Origin: Sabulibacter ruber
GTDB lineage: Bacteria > Bacteroidota > Bacteroidia > Cytophagales > Hymenobacteraceae
Reading direction: 5' to 3'
Length of the DNA: 64,000 bases
NCBI RefSeq assembly: GCF_017355955.1
Contig: NZ_JAFFID010000006.1
Coordinates: 1 to 64,000, forward strand
A model generated the notes under the pieces. It made no database searches, was not told the origin of the DNA, and was given only the letters and a program-made list of their open reading frames with translations. A program made the position numbers and the translations under genes. This document shows, piece after piece, positions 54,682 to 63,185 of the stretch; the first letter of the stretch is position 1; the number at the start of each line of letters is the position of its first letter.

Positions 54682-54935
54682 TATTTGCTCATATATTATG
54701 CTCAGACAAGATTTCTCTTGAATTATTATTTACTTTCCGAGCAGATTCGCAGTAAAAGGCAGTGAGAAGACAATAATAAACCTTCTCTAATAAGAGTCTA
54801 AATTGACGATTCAATAGAAATACAGGCTAAGTGAAGAATATAATGTAAGATAGCTGAAGAAAATTTTACAGCTAAAGGCATTTAGCCTCTTCAAAAGCAT
54901 TAGCACCATATAGGTTTAAATAAGCGTTATACTGG

Positions 54936-54950
54936 TACTATTTTAGCATA
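54936..54950. promoter_or_regulatory. Operator motif copy C (TACTATTTTAGCATA), next to the AraC gene
   Basis: Differs from copy B at one position. It lies 50 bp upstream of the AraC ATG and 269 bp from copy D. It could serve autoregulation and act as the distal half of a loop. Confidence 0.55.
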
Positions 54951-55000
54951 ACATCATATTAATTTGATAAAGTTACCCTTTGACTTAACTTTAAAGCAGT

Positions 55001-55873
55001 ATGAGTACCATTTATCACGAGATAACCCCCTTGACGCAGTACGATTGCTTCACTCTTTTCCCTAGAATGAAAGAGGAGTTTGATTTTCCTCTTCATTACC
55101 ATGAGGATTTTGAGTTAAACTTTATCTACAATGCTGCTGGAGCTAAAAGGGTTGTGGGGGATAATGTGGAGTCCATTGATGAGTATGAACTAGTGCTAGT
55201 GGGTAGCAACCTGCCTCACGGATGGTTTACGCACCAGTGCAAAAGCAGGGAAATCATGGAAATCACCATCCAGTTCCATCGTGACTTGCTGGATGACAAG
55301 TTTTTGCGCCGCAACCAGCTCAGTTTTGTCAGAGACTTGCTGGAGCGGGCCAGCAAAGGCGTCACTTTCTCCTCTGAAACCAAAAAGGCTTTCAAGCCTA
55401 GACTGGAAGCGCTTATCCAAAAGAGAGGCTTTGACTCAGTATTGGAGCTGATTTCCATTCTGCATGACCTTTCTACTTCTCGGGATATGCGAACTCTTTC
55501 AAACAGCTCCTTCTCGTCTGATCAAACCAACCACAACAGTCTCAGGATTGAAAAGGTGTTTGAGTATATGCAAACCTATTATAACAAAGATGTGTCCCTA
55601 GCGGACGTGGCGAAGGTGGTAAACATGCCGGAGGTTTCCTTTAGCCGGTTTATCAAGAAAAGAACCGGGAAAACCTTCATAGATAGTTTAAATGAGATCA
55701 GGTTGGGGCACGCCTCCCGTATGCTCATCGATACAACCGCTACCATCGCGGAGGTGTCCTTCAAGTGCGGCTTCAACAACCTTTCCCACTTCAACCGAAT
55801 CTTCAAGCGGAAGAATGGCTGCACCCCTAAAGAGTTCAGGCAGAATTATTCCGGGTCCCGGGTTTTCATCTAA
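55001..55873 (+). CDS. AraC family transcriptional regulator
   Basis: 290 residues. The N-terminal cupin-like sensing domain (about 15-150) contains FDFPLHYHEDFELNFIYNAAGAKRVVGD. The C-terminal double helix-turn-helix (about 190-285) contains VFEYMQTYYNKDVSLADVAKVVNMPEVSFSRFIKKRTGKTFIDSLNEIRLGHASRMLIDTTATIAEVSFKCGFNNLSHFNRIFKRKNGCTPKEFR, the full AraC signature. The cupin half probably binds a manno-oligosaccharide. It is transcribed away from the symporter-GH130-epimerase operon and lies beside copies C and D of a motif that also marks the beta-mannan susC promoter, so it is the likely activator of both operons. The direct link is inferred. Confidence 0.92.
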   Translation: MSTIYHEITPLTQYDCFTLFPRMKEEFDFPLHYHEDFELNFIYNAAGAKRVVGDNVESIDEYELVLVGSNLPHGWFTHQCKSREIMEITIQFHRDLLDDKFLRRNQLSFVRDLLERASKGVTFSSETKKAFKPRLEALIQKRGFDSVLELISILHDLSTSRDMRTLSNSSFSSDQTNHNSLRIEKVFEYMQTYYNKDVSLADVAKVVNMPEVSFSRFIKKRTGKTFIDSLNEIRLGHASRMLIDTTATIAEVSFKCGFNNLSHFNRIFKRKNGCTPKEFRQNYSGSRVFI

Positions 55874-56486
55874 AAACACTCAAGGAATTCACTAATTCAC
55901 CATTTATCTATCGCGAAATGGTTCTTGCCAGCTTGAATAAAAGCCATTTATATCTACTAAACTTAGAGAGAAACCGTTTTAAAAGCTTTTTTCATTAAGC
56001 CGATAAAAGATTGGCGGAGACTTACGAATGCAAGGTTTGTATTTTATAGGTGGAAGTAGTTCTAATCAATCGGAACGCTTTGGGTTTAATCGGGTGGTTC
56101 TGTTTTCGCCGTACTGCATTCTTTTGGCATAAATACGAGAGCCTCTGATAGAGGATTTCCCCTACGGACTACATAGTTAAAAGCCAAAAAAATTGAGTTG
56201 AGAACGTGCTGGCTTTTTAGGTTTCCCGCACATACGTATTTACGTACAACTTCTGCTTACCTGCCTAGCTTCTCCATTTATATAGCCAAATCTTAAGGTG
56301 CGTATTTTCTTGCACATCTTTTTAGGCAGTACTTGTTTTGACACAGCAGGAGCCACCGAGCCGGGCTAGGTTCGCCCCCTTTGTGAACGCAACGGTTCAG
56401 GCCGCCTCATCAGGTGATATCCCTGCCCTAGAAGGTTTACCGAGGCCGCGCCCTGATTGGAGGAAGCTGGGTTTGGGCGACGGGGC
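55874..56486. other. Intergenic region between the mannan loci and the mobilization block (613 bp)
   Basis: No gene is supported. It contains a hairpin at 56177-56219 that may end the AraC transcript. No insertion-sequence ends or attachment-site repeats were recognised, so the junction of locus and backbone is not defined. Confidence 0.5.
56177..56219 (+). terminator. Possible terminator downstream of the AraC gene
   Basis: TAAAAGCCA (56178-56186) pairs with TGGCTTTTTA (56210-56219) and is followed by an A/T-rich stretch. It lies 300 bp from the AraC stop, so its link to that transcript is weak. Confidence 0.35.
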
Positions 56487-57830
56487 TTAACGCTCCAGCC
56501 CTCCCCTGTCCAGATGCCTCTCCTTCCCGGCGACCTCCTTGTTCAGCCTGTTTTCAGGCTTATTTAACACCTGGACAGCGCATAGGATATCGCGCACGGG
56601 GTTACACTCCTTCAGCTTGGGGATCCGGGAGGAAGCTTCCAGCGCGGTGTTGATATACTCGTGGTTCATCCCTCCGATGAAAGGCACTCTGGAGACGAAC
56701 CGGGCCACGTGCTGCAACTTCTCTCCTTCCGCCTCCTTTCCGTTATTCCTTAATTCCTGGCTAAGCCAGGTTGAGGCCCTGATAAACAGCCCCTGTGCCT
56801 CCTTGTGGCTTTTCGGGAGCTCGCTGGAGGGTGATTGCTCTGCCAAAGCGGCGCGCGGGGTTGGGATTTCTTTTCCTGCCGTCAGGGCTCTCACCTGGTC
56901 GAGCGCCTTTGTGAACCGCTCGGCATCCTGGTACAGGTAATGGCTGGGCTTTATTCCCTCCAGGATAGCCTTACTGATCATGCGAAGCGGCTTGTCGTGC
57001 TTTTTCAGGTGACGCGGGTCTTCCACGATGTCTTTCACCTGCTGCTTCACCAGGATATCCCACCGGTCTGCGATCCGCCCCCCGGTGACCTCCAGCTCCC
57101 TCAGGATCTCTATCCGCTTGATTTCAGGGGAGGGCTCGGGAATCCTGTCCCTGCCGGACTCCAATCCGGTGCTCCTTTCCGCTCCCGGTATCGGACGGGA
57201 CACCTCTCTGAGGAAGGCGGCGAGCGGCGCCAGGTTTCTCCCGGATTCATGGGGGGCATGGGGTTTGACGAGCGCATAATTCCGGACCTCGTTGTATTTG
57301 GCCGGATCCGCGTGGTGGAAGTTGATGTCATAGCCCGCCTCCCTGCCCAATTGGGTGAACATGGCCTGCAGGGTTCTCCCGTTGCCTTCCCGGAAAGCGT
57401 GCACGTGGTTGTACTGGTCCAGATAAAAGGCAGCTCTTTGGCTGAAGGCATCAGGCCCTAACCCCTTCAGGAAGTTTTCCTTCTCCAACTGCGAAGAAAT
57501 AGCCTGCAGACGGGTCCCGATCTCCTGGAAGGGAGCGTATTTCATCTCCTGGGGAATGAGTTGGACCGCTGTCTCTTTTATACCCTGGAAGCCTCCCCTT
57601 TCGGCCCGGGTTTCCCCGGCCCAGGGATAAACACTCCCGAATAGCTCCCGATGGATTGCTTGCAGATGCTTCTGGTCGAAGCTACCGGGAATACCTCCCT
57701 CCTCCTTTAGGATAGCTGCTTTGAAGGCAGCGAACTTATTCTCCAGACGAGCCAACTCTGCCCGGTCCTGAATGCCTTTATGGTTGATCAAGACCCCGTG
57801 CTCGTCGCTGAAACCGTCGCCGATAGCCAT
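56487..57830 (-). CDS. Fic domain protein (toxin/effector-like) with altered Fic motif
   Basis: 447 residues. The Fic fold occupies about 20-200: FDQKHLQAIHRELFGSVYPWAGETRAERG, then the core motif HAFREGNGRTLQ at 144-155, where Pro is replaced by Ala and the final Arg by Gln. Canonical Fic AMPylases have HPFxxGNGRxxR, and the last Arg holds the ATP gamma-phosphate and pairs with the antitoxin's inhibitory Glu. The last 240 residues are helical and charged and match nothing I recognise; they could be a secretion or DNA-related domain. It follows a VbhA-like antitoxin gene by 17 bp and lies in a mobilization block, recalling VbhT. The reaction is unknown; AMP or another nucleotide transfer is possible. 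Confidence 0.85.
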   Translation of the reverse strand: MAIGDGFSDEHGVLINHKGIQDRAELARLENKFAAFKAAILKEEGGIPGSFDQKHLQAIHRELFGSVYPWAGETRAERGGFQGIKETAVQLIPQEMKYAPFQEIGTRLQAISSQLEKENFLKGLGPDAFSQRAAFYLDQYNHVHAFREGNGRTLQAMFTQLGREAGYDINFHHADPAKYNEVRNYALVKPHAPHESGRNLAPLAAFLREVSRPIPGAERSTGLESGRDRIPEPSPEIKRIEILRELEVTGGRIADRWDILVKQQVKDIVEDPRHLKKHDKPLRMISKAILEGIKPSHYLYQDAERFTKALDQVRALTAGKEIPTPRAALAEQSPSSELPKSHKEAQGLFIRASTWLSQELRNNGKEAEGEKLQHVARFVSRVPFIGGMNHEYINTALEASSRIPKLKECNPVRDILCAVQVLNKPENRLNKEVAGKERHLDRGGLER

Positions 57831-57847
57831 CGCCTCACTTGCAGTCG

Positions 57848-58309
57848 TTAGCCATTCTGCTCAGACTCCTCCCCGTTTCGGGGTTCAAAAAGGTCAGGGG
57901 TCTCCCACCTACTATGCTGCCCCTTTGTTTCTATTCTGGGGGGCTCTGTACCCCTTTGCAGCCTGACGTTCCAGTACTGTTCATCCGGATCGTCTACGCT
58001 AGAGGAGGAATGCACCGCTTCCTCAGGAGCAACCAGAGGAAGGTTTGCCGTTTCCTGGGTTAAATTATTCAGTCCATGGTAGTTGGCTAACGCGTCCAAA
58101 GATTGCCGAAGGGTCCATTCACCGTCTACGTACTTCTGCATGAACTCCAGGGCCTCCCCATCGGGCTTGGGGCCATTGCTCATCACGAGGGCAAAGCCGT
58201 GGTTCGCGATGTTCTCCCTTTCCGCCCGCTTTGCCAGGTCCTCCATGCTAAGGCCCTCCGGTGCTGCTTTGAAAAATGTCCCATTGGGGTTCCAACTGCG
58301 ATTTTCCAT
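57848..58309 (-). CDS. VbhA-like antitoxin partner of the Fic protein
   Basis: 153 residues. Residues 30-75 align without gaps to the VbhA antitoxin fold: NGPKPDGEALEFMQKYVDGEWTLRQSLDAL matches the pattern EG-x-P-x(5)-M-x(4)-V-x-GE. In VbhA the inhibitory motif is [S/T]xxxE[G/N]; the equivalent stretch here is ALVMSNG (40-46), so Ser is Leu41 and the inhibitory Glu is Asn45. The rest (80-153) is acidic and low in motifs. The gene directly precedes the Fic gene on the same strand. It probably binds the Fic protein, but a different inhibition mechanism is implied. The match comes from memory of VbhA and should be tested by profile search. Confidence 0.68.
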   Translation of the reverse strand: MENRSWNPNGTFFKAAPEGLSMEDLAKRAERENIANHGFALVMSNGPKPDGEALEFMQKYVDGEWTLRQSLDALANYHGLNNLTQETANLPLVAPEEAVHSSSSVDDPDEQYWNVRLQRGTEPPRIETKGQHSRWETPDLFEPRNGEESEQNG

Positions 58310-58387
58310 CTTTTTCTCTCCTGTTGGTATTCAATATACGTAAAAATAACGGGAAAGGCCAGTATAAGTACCAAGACCGAAAGGGGC

Positions 58388-60499
58388 CTATTCATCCCCG
58401 GAAGCCAGTGTATTCGGATACAATTCGATGGTGTCCCGCACGTCATCGCGCACTTTCTGGAAATTCGCCTGAACGATGGTGCTTTGCACGTCCTCCCCGG
58501 AGGTGATCTGGTCACGGTCCGTGAAATGGGCAAAGGGTTCCAGGACCATCCGTTGCTGGGGGGCATCCTTTCGGGAGACGTATCCCTGGAAAAAGGGGGA
58601 ATCGGTCTCCACCGTCTGCCCGATGAATTCCCCCTGCCCCAGGCTGATGGCGTCCTGGAGCCGTACCAGGTTCCGCTCCTGAAAGCTGGCGCTCTGGCTA
58701 TGGCTCCGGTTCCGTTTCCCGTAACCCGCGCTGCTGCTGCCGAGGCTGGTGGAAACCATTTCCTTGTCCTCCCGGCCCACCACCTTGGAGATCAGTTCCG
58801 CGGTTTCCATATTGTTCACCTTGCCGATAAACCAGTTGTTCAGGTTGCTGACCATCACCTGCGTTTTCTCCCGCCCGTAGGTATCCACCATCTGGCTTAG
58901 GTCCTGGCTCATGTAGACGGTGGCGATCCGGTTGCTCCGCGCCGTCGCCGGGATCACTTCCAGGCCAGGCACGTAGAGGGTGGCCGCTTCGTCCAGCAGA
59001 ACATAACTGGGGTGTTTCCCCTGCTGGTTCATCAGTTTCAAAGCCACGGTTAAGATGCAGCTGATCACCGGGGAGAAGGAGTCTTTCAGGGTGGGGTCAT
59101 TGCCGATGCACAACAGTTTCGGCTGGTTGGGGTCATTGAGGTGAAGGGAAAACCCTTCGCCTCTCTCCTCGTCCGGGGTCAGCACCCACACCATCTCGGG
59201 GCTGTTGATCCGGGTCAGGATGATCTGCAGGGTAGCCACCACCCCCGCGATCTGTTTCTCGGCCTTCGATTCCACGGCGGTGATCAGGCTCCGCACCAGA
59301 TCCCCGCATTCGGCATCCGTATCCAGCATACTCAACACATGCCGGTAATCCTTGTACAAGGCGGTAGCGACCACATGGGGGATCGTGCAGCAGGCGGGAT
59401 AGTATTTGCGGTAAAACCAGATGATGCCCGTCAGAAAGGCGATGGCGCTGCTGGAGAAGAACTCCCCGGGGTTACGGATGATGTGCGTGTTCAGATTATG
59501 TATAATGGCCCGGCTGTATTCCTCCGCGTAGGCCATAGCAGGCATATCCTCCGCCCGCAAAGGGTTGATCCGCTCCGTCCTTGCCAGATCCCGGAAGTTG
59601 ACCACGTGCAAGCGCACCTCCGGGCCCCGTTCCTCCGGCTGCTTCCTGCCACGGCCGGCCAGGGCCATGGCCCGCTGCGCCACTTCCGTCAGGACCGGGA
59701 ACTTGAAATCGTAGATGATTCCCGCCAGGTTCTTCTCGGCGAACTGCTCGATGATCGGCTCCCCGATACTGAAGGATTTCCCCGCCCCGGCTCCCCCCAG
59801 CACGAGACTTCCCCGGTAAGCATTGGGCACGTTGATGAACCCGCCGTCCTGGGTAGGCAGAGAAAACCCGTTGGGGGATTGGATGCGTTTCCGCTCCGTC
59901 GTCAAACCAAACGCGGGCACTCTGTTCCTGGCAATCACCTGCCCCGCCGCAAAGGTGGCGCAGAATGCCAAAAGAAACGCAAGCGGGTATGCATAGGTGA
60001 CGAAGGGAACCGGGTACTGGGAGATACCCATCAGCACATAGGCACTCAATCCGAAAACCATCCCGCTGAGCAGAAAAATCATTTTCCTGGTCTTTTCCGG
60101 GAGGGGCTTCCGTCGCGGTTGCCCCGGCTTGCGGGGCGGGGCATTCTGCCCGTACAGCAAAAGCAGGAAGGCGGCTAGCGCGGATCCGCGGACAAAGGCC
60201 CCTACCCTTCCGTAGAAGCCGGCCGCTTTCAGGACGAATCGGTCCTGAAGGGTTTGCCAAAGCTCCCCTATGAACCGGCTTCCTTTCCGGAGTGATCGGG
60301 CGCCAGGGCTCCCGTCCAGGGATTTTTGCCGATTGATTTCCCGGGAAACGGTGTCTTCCCGTTGGCGCGCCTGGCGGATCTGCTGCGTATGGGTTAACAT
60401 ATAATAATCACCGAGAACAAGAAAGAATACCACCAATGCCAGTCCCACGAAGAGGTTTCTGGACTGTCCGGCCGGTGGTGTGGGGATAGGGGTGCTCAT
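58388..60499 (-). CDS. VirD4/TraG-type conjugal coupling protein (MobC-like)
   Basis: About 703 residues from the ATG complementing 60497-60499; a TTG 17 codons upstream (60550) is also in frame. Two or three N-terminal transmembrane helices (FVGLALVVFFLVLGDYYML; IFLLSGMVFGLSAYVLMG; YPLAFLLAFCATFAAGQVI) precede a cytoplasmic ATPase. Walker A is LGGAGAGKSFSIGEP and Walker B is YVLLDEAATLYVPG. A TraG-like C-terminal region follows (IATVYMSQDLSQMVDTYGREKTQVMVSNLNNWFIGKV). Coupling proteins bring the relaxase-DNA complex to a type IV secretion channel. It follows the relaxase gene and is encoded with BfmA, so the element can be mobilized, at least with helper functions. Confidence 0.9.
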   Translation of the reverse strand: MSTPIPTPPAGQSRNLFVGLALVVFFLVLGDYYMLTHTQQIRQARQREDTVSREINRQKSLDGSPGARSLRKGSRFIGELWQTLQDRFVLKAAGFYGRVGAFVRGSALAAFLLLLYGQNAPPRKPGQPRRKPLPEKTRKMIFLLSGMVFGLSAYVLMGISQYPVPFVTYAYPLAFLLAFCATFAAGQVIARNRVPAFGLTTERKRIQSPNGFSLPTQDGGFINVPNAYRGSLVLGGAGAGKSFSIGEPIIEQFAEKNLAGIIYDFKFPVLTEVAQRAMALAGRGRKQPEERGPEVRLHVVNFRDLARTERINPLRAEDMPAMAYAEEYSRAIIHNLNTHIIRNPGEFFSSSAIAFLTGIIWFYRKYYPACCTIPHVVATALYKDYRHVLSMLDTDAECGDLVRSLITAVESKAEKQIAGVVATLQIILTRINSPEMVWVLTPDEERGEGFSLHLNDPNQPKLLCIGNDPTLKDSFSPVISCILTVALKLMNQQGKHPSYVLLDEAATLYVPGLEVIPATARSNRIATVYMSQDLSQMVDTYGREKTQVMVSNLNNWFIGKVNNMETAELISKVVGREDKEMVSTSLGSSSAGYGKRNRSHSQSASFQERNLVRLQDAISLGQGEFIGQTVETDSPFFQGYVSRKDAPQQRMVLEPFAHFTDRDQITSGEDVQSTIVQANFQKVRDDVRDTIELYPNTLASGDE

Positions 60500-60556
60500 A
60501 CCAGTTGCATTAACCTCACGATTCAACTTCGCAACTGCCCTCCGCTGCAAGGTTGA

Positions 60557-61588
60557 TTACTCCAGTTCGATTTCACCTCTTCTACTTCCTTCCCTCTCAC
60601 CGATTTCCTCCGTCCGGAGCGGTCGGTGTTTCCCGGGCTGAAGCGCCCGCTGCACTTCCTGCAACAGGTGCCGCACCGATAGCCCCGGTCTCGGCCTACC
60701 GGTTGTTTTCTCCCGTCCCGTCTGGAGCAGATGGTAAGGGTGCCCCAAGGGCAATCCCTCCTCTGCCACCTTCTCCAGGCGTTTCAAGGAACGGTAAAAG
60801 GTTTTATCGTACTCCCTATTAACGGCGATTTGCCTGATGCGTTCCACATCCAGCCTTTCTGCCTTGGGAAGCAACAGGTTAAGCGCCTCGATCCTCTCCG
60901 TTATCCTCTTGGCCCTGCCGCTGTCCCGGCTGGCGTCCCGCTGCCTGGGCTTGAGTTTCTCCTGTTCCAGGGCTTTGTAGTGGAACTGACCCTCGAACTG
61001 CTGCCCGGCCGCCATCTGCCACTGCATCAGGTTGAACCGGCTCCTTCTCCCTCCCGGGTTCAGCGTGAGTTTCTGCTCCCGATCCCTGGCACTGACGATC
61101 ACATGCAGGTGTGTGTGCAGACCGGGCCGCTTGCCGCCCACCTGCGCTTTTCCTGCCAGGACTTCTTTGTCGGTGCCTCGGTATTCGCGATCTAAGTGGA
61201 TGGTGGCGAACCATACCAGGTCTGAGCTCCTTAGCTTTATCCCGTCTTTCAGGTTGAAATTGGCGGCGTACAATTCCATGACCTGCCGGGTATAGTCTTT
61301 TAGCAGTTGGTCATTGTTTTTGATGTGCCGCAACTCGTTTTCGCTTGGCGCGATGATGAGGGAAAAGAACTTCTCCTGCCTGGCGCGTAACCCTTTTGTG
61401 TTGTGATCAATGGCTAGCTGCACCTGCCCAGGTCCCAGATTGTCCCTTTCCTGGTCAAAGAAAATATCAACCTCCCCTTTCCCCTTCTTTGCCTCATGGA
61501 CCAGGTAATTCAAGGTTTTCTGGCAACTCCCCTCGTTGTGGTAAGCGGTTTTGCCATGCTTCCGGGGATCAATCAGTTTGACATACAT
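60557..61588 (-). CDS. Mobilization relaxase (DUF5712/MobB-like)
   Basis: 343 residues. The metal-binding three-His motif is visible in GLHTHLHVIVSARD (about residues 160-172), the signature of rolling-circle-type relaxases. The N-terminal region YVKLIDPRKHGKTAYHNEGSCQKTLNYLVHEAKKGK resembles Bacteroidota MobB/DUF5712 proteins. The C-terminal third is rich in Arg and Lys. It would nick at oriT and pilot the strand through the coupling protein encoded just downstream. Its order with BfmA upstream and the coupling protein downstream is typical for Bacteroidota mobilizable plasmids. Confidence 0.85.
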   Translation of the reverse strand: MYVKLIDPRKHGKTAYHNEGSCQKTLNYLVHEAKKGKGEVDIFFDQERDNLGPGQVQLAIDHNTKGLRARQEKFFSLIIAPSENELRHIKNNDQLLKDYTRQVMELYAANFNLKDGIKLRSSDLVWFATIHLDREYRGTDKEVLAGKAQVGGKRPGLHTHLHVIVSARDREQKLTLNPGGRRSRFNLMQWQMAAGQQFEGQFHYKALEQEKLKPRQRDASRDSGRAKRITERIEALNLLLPKAERLDVERIRQIAVNREYDKTFYRSLKRLEKVAEEGLPLGHPYHLLQTGREKTTGRPRPGLSVRHLLQEVQRALQPGKHRPLRTEEIGEREGSRRGEIELE

Positions 61589-61615
61589 AGCACCCTGGTC
61601 AACTATTTGAACTGG

Positions 61616-62113
61616 TTATTTCTCTTGTTTCTTTGTTCCTCTCTTGACCGAATCCATGGACCTTCCCGCTCCGAGTACCTCCCTTATCTGCTCTTGGATA
61701 GCCGTTTCATTTTGGAGTCGCAGCTGTTCGACTTTATCTTTTTTCCGTTTCATCTCCTCCTCCGGAAGAGTGCTCAGCAGCACTTCCTCTAACCGCAGAA
61801 TACGTTCGGTTGTCAGTCGCACGCGGATCAGCTCCTCCAGCATGGGAACTAGAACTCCCTGCTCTTCTTCCTGCATGTACGCAAACAACCTGTCCCCCAG
61901 CCGTTGCACCTGCTTCATGATCAGGGTTCCCTCCCGTGCTTCCACCTCCACCGGGTTAAGTCCCCGGAGGGCAAAGTAACGGATAGCCGCGTCCATATAG
62001 TCGATGTTTTTTAGCTTGAAACGCTTTGCTTCCTTGACCACCGCTTCGTGTGCCCCGACGGTCATCCGAACGGTGGTATATCCCTTGTCTTCTGGCTGTT
62101 CTGCTCCCATCAT
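61616..62113 (-). CDS. BfmA/BtgA family mobilization accessory protein
   Basis: 165 residues. The start GYTTVRMTVGAHEAVVKEAKRFKLKNIDYMDAAIRYFALRGLNPVEV is the ribbon-helix-helix-like DNA-binding region of BfmA/BtgA proteins. A long coiled-coil-like helix rich in Glu and Lys follows. These proteins bind oriT and help the relaxase nick DNA. It is the first gene of the mobilization operon, 27 bp before the relaxase gene, and faces the AT-rich repeat region where oriT should lie. Confidence 0.87.
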   Translation of the reverse strand: MMGAEQPEDKGYTTVRMTVGAHEAVVKEAKRFKLKNIDYMDAAIRYFALRGLNPVEVEAREGTLIMKQVQRLGDRLFAYMQEEEQGVLVPMLEELIRVRLTTERILRLEEVLLSTLPEEEMKRKKDKVEQLRLQNETAIQEQIREVLGAGRSMDSVKRGTKKQEK

Positions 62114-62172
62114 AGCTGAGTATATTTACAAGTTTGGCTTGATCATCAGATATTTATGCTTTCATTATTTAC

Positions 62173-62195
62173 ATCAATCAACTTTGTTGATTGAT
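62173..62195. other. Perfect 10-bp hairpin near bfmA, candidate oriT structure
   Basis: ATCAATCAAC (62173-62182) and GTTGATTGAT (62186-62195) form a perfect stem with a TTT loop, 60 bp upstream of the BfmA start. Hairpins in this position often mark oriT. It could also be the operator of the mobilization operon. Confidence 0.4.
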
Positions 62196-62369
62196 AGAAA
62201 GCTGTTTTACAGCGGTTTAAGTGTGCGCAAGCACTCTCTTCTTGCTAAAATTACACTTACCTCCTTCCCCCTTTCCTGGGGCAGTTACCGGAAAGAGAAA
62301 CTGAAGGCCGTTTCTACCGGCTGGAATGCTGGTAATGTGCGCAATACCAGGCAAAAGGCTTTCTTCATG

Positions 62370-63185
62370 TTAACTTGTTAATTAGTTTACTTGTTGACAA
62401 ATATATAAATTATTTCAGAAACTATCATCCAGGTTTCTTTATTTACTTGTTGACTTGTTAATTTGTGGAATGGATCAGGAGTTACGGGATTGATTTGTTG
62501 ATTTGTTAACAAGTAGATATGTGGATACCTTGACAAGTCTACAAGGCTAGGTTCCTGTGTGTAGTTGACAAGTGCTTTTATAAACTTATTCAAAACTTTA
62601 CAAGTTAACAATGAAACAAGTGAACTTGTTAACAAATATATTTATACATGACTTAACAAGTTACATTGTTAACTTGTGTATAAATCCAATTGGGAACAAG
62701 TTTACTTATTAATTTATAAACTTATTTCCAAGTCGATTCATTAATATAAAGATTTGGTAAGGTCTCAACTTGTATATAAAGCAACATGTAAACAAAGTAC
62801 TTAATTCACATATTAATTTGTTAACACGTTATTTTATTAATAGGTTGAAATGTTTAAACAATGACAAGTTTACTTGTTAATTAATAACTTTTTTAATGTC
62901 GCCCCAAGTAGACAAGTTAAATAGGAGATAAGTTTATTGATTGATATGTTTATTTGTTAACATGTAAATAACTTTACATATCGATTGGTAGACAAAGTTA
63001 GAGATTGACATGTTTATTAGGAGATGTATTAATAAGGATACATATCAATATGTATCCTTATTAAGGATTAAACATGTCACTTCATAAATAAACATACAAG
63101 TATATAAGTTGACACATTGATTTGTTAACAAGTTTATGTATCAACTTGTCAAAAGATTAAGGAAAACACTTGTTAACCTGTTAAC
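62370..63185. repeat. Cluster of ACTTGTTAAC/GTTAACAAGT words (iteron- or centromere-like)
   Basis: I count at least nineteen copies of ACTTG-T or its complement in about 800 bp, in both orientations. Full palindromic forms occur near 62497, 62613, 63122 and 63165. Spacing is irregular. Base composition is far more AT-rich than the flanking genes. This resembles iteron or partition-site clusters next to parA on plasmids. Confidence 0.6.
63029..63064. repeat. 36-bp perfect palindrome upstream of parA
   Basis: TTAATAAGGATACATAT (63029-63045) and ATATGTATCCTTATTAA (63048-63064) are perfect 17-bp arms around a 2-nt centre. It lies 138 bp before the parA start. It is not the common chromosomal parS (TGTTTCACGTGAAACA). 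It may be a binding site for the partner protein or a cruciform at an origin. Confidence 0.6.

Larger units (their letters stand above)
54363..55000. other. Divergent regulatory region between the symporter operon and the AraC gene
   Basis: 638 bp, AT-rich from about 54640 onward. It holds the symporter -7 box, the proximal operator motif D at 54667-54681 and motif C at 54936-54950. Predicted leader of the symporter mRNA is about 266 nt. No gene was seen. Confidence 0.65.

Noticed and set aside
54991..55000. TACCCTTTG-like sequence just upstream of the AraC gene (around 54975) as a promoter -7 box.
   Set aside because: It has three bases instead of two between TA and TTTG, and it lies too close to the ATG to give a normal leader.
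62398..62405. CAAATATA (TATATTTG on the minus strand) as a promoter for the mobilization operon.
   Set aside because: It fits the -7 pattern but has no -33 partner, and in such AT-rich DNA matches are expected by chance.
62387..62635. An 82-codon minus-strand frame in the repeat region.
   Set aside because: It is made of the ACTTGTTAAC repeats and has a biased, Asn/Leu/Thr/Val-rich composition with no recognisable domain.
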